A stretch of 64,000 nt of DNA from Actinoplanes subtropicus (GTDB lineage: Bacteria; Actinomycetota; Actinomycetes; Mycobacteriales; Micromonosporaceae), in the NCBI RefSeq assembly GCF_000721705.1, contig NZ_JOJL01000002.1, forward strand, positions 124,001 through 188,000, in the 5' to 3' direction. The notes beneath the pieces are model-generated. The model did no database searches. It worked only from the letters and a program-made list of their open reading frames with translations, and was not told the origin of the DNA. Shown here in pieces: positions 63,679-64,000 of this stretch (position 1 is the first letter of the stretch; each line of letters opens with the position of its first letter). Position numbers and translations under genes: made by a program.

Positions 63679-64000
63679 GTGGATCTGAACTTGTGGGTGT
63701 GCGGGCGTAGCGGACATCTGACATATGCGCCGGTGGAGGACGATCTTCGCGCCCGGCTGCAGGCGGAGACGTCGCTCGGTACGGCCTGGCGGTGCCTCCG
63801 CTGTGGCGACTTCGTGCTCGGCGAGCCCCGGATGACCGGCCCGGCCGCCGACGCGCCGCTCGTGCGGCGCGGCCGGGCGCTGCGCGACGCGGTCATCCTG
63901 CGGCTGCTGGCCCTCGAGCGCTTCACCAAGGGTCTGCTCGTCCTCGCCGCCGGCTACGGCGTGATCCAGTTCCGGGGCAGCCGGGACGCCATCGAGCGCG
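63679..64000 (+). CDS. DUF2127-type membrane protein, 3' truncated by window end
   Basis: From GTG 63679 the frame is open to the window edge (107 codons). The first 45 residues contain a zinc-ribbon-like CGRSGH...CLRCGDF. RRGRALRDAVILRLLALERFTKGLLVLAAGYGVIQF follows, the N-terminal hallmark of DUF2127 membrane proteins, with the first TM helix around residues 83-100. It is divergent from the AIM24 operon. Confidence 0.7.
   Translation, partial: MDLNLWVCGRSGHLTYAPVEDDLRARLQAETSLGTAWRCLRCGDFVLGEPRMTGPAADAPLVRRGRALRDAVILRLLALERFTKGLLVLAAGYGVIQFRGSRDAIER

Overview
The window is very GC-rich (above 70 % by eye, not computed). It has densely packed genes, strong third-position G/C, frequent GTG and TTG starts, and many ATGA or GTGA stop/start overlaps. 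The families point to a free-living filamentous actinomycete, most likely Micromonosporaceae (Actinoplanes-like): a conservon-type CvnA/roadblock/DUF742 set, an IniB-domain protein with dynamin-like GTPases, DUF6069, several LacI regulators with secreted glycosidases, and a PaaX-controlled aromatic-CoA cluster. The genus is inference. I saw no rRNA, tRNA, CRISPR array or complete insertion sequence.

Layout. 0-4 kb: a large ATPase-LuxR regulator, an MHS-type MFS transporter and a small protein. 4.2-6.8 kb: a secreted protein, a miniature copper amine oxidase and a DUF305 protein, possibly copper-linked. 7-10.4 kb: a GMC oxidoreductase broken by one frameshift, a DHFR-like reductase, and a WXG100-like protein with a probably frameshifted partner. 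10.5-20.7 kb: carbohydrate genes, namely a secreted GH2 enzyme, MarR/DUF6069, a CUT1-type sugar ABC system followed by a gutted beta-mannosidase and a LacI regulator, then a second LacI regulator divergent from an orphan sugar-binding lipoprotein.

21-35 kb is a choline/glycine betaine region. A ProU/OpuA-type transporter, choline dehydrogenase, betaine aldehyde dehydrogenase, a Rieske ferredoxin and its reductase run leftward. An IclR regulator, PurU, dimethylglycine oxidase and a GbcA-type Rieske oxygenase run rightward. Together they take choline through betaine and dimethylglycine to sarcosine, with the released one-carbon units passing through tetrahydrofolate. Repeated GTTG-N9-CAAC-like boxes lie at the promoters and are the likely IclR operators.

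35-41 kb: a membrane GGDEF-EAL protein, a YdcZ-type DMT transporter and a Tat-exported GH127-type enzyme with a C-terminal sugar-binding-like domain. 41-49.5 kb: a chemoreceptor, then PaaX and an operon of monooxygenase/OYE fusion, aryl-CoA ligase, thioesterase and cupin, divergent from a RidA protein. This looks like anthranilate- or salicylate-type aryl-CoA degradation. The block is bracketed by two arrays of one ~70-bp intergenic repeat (about 40.95-41.13 kb and 49.63-50.16 kb).

50-61 kb is the most unusual part. An iniBAC-like operon (IniB-domain protein and two dynamin-like GTPases) is divergent from a shortened Hsp70-like protein, a LuxR ATPase regulator disrupted by a 39-bp minisatellite and frameshift, and a conservon-like set (CvnA, roadblock, DUF742). 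That set ends in a membrane-anchored CBM2-like protein where a CvnD GTPase would be expected. 61-64 kb: two zinc-ribbon AIM24 proteins, an unknown protein, and the start of a DUF2127 protein that runs off the window.
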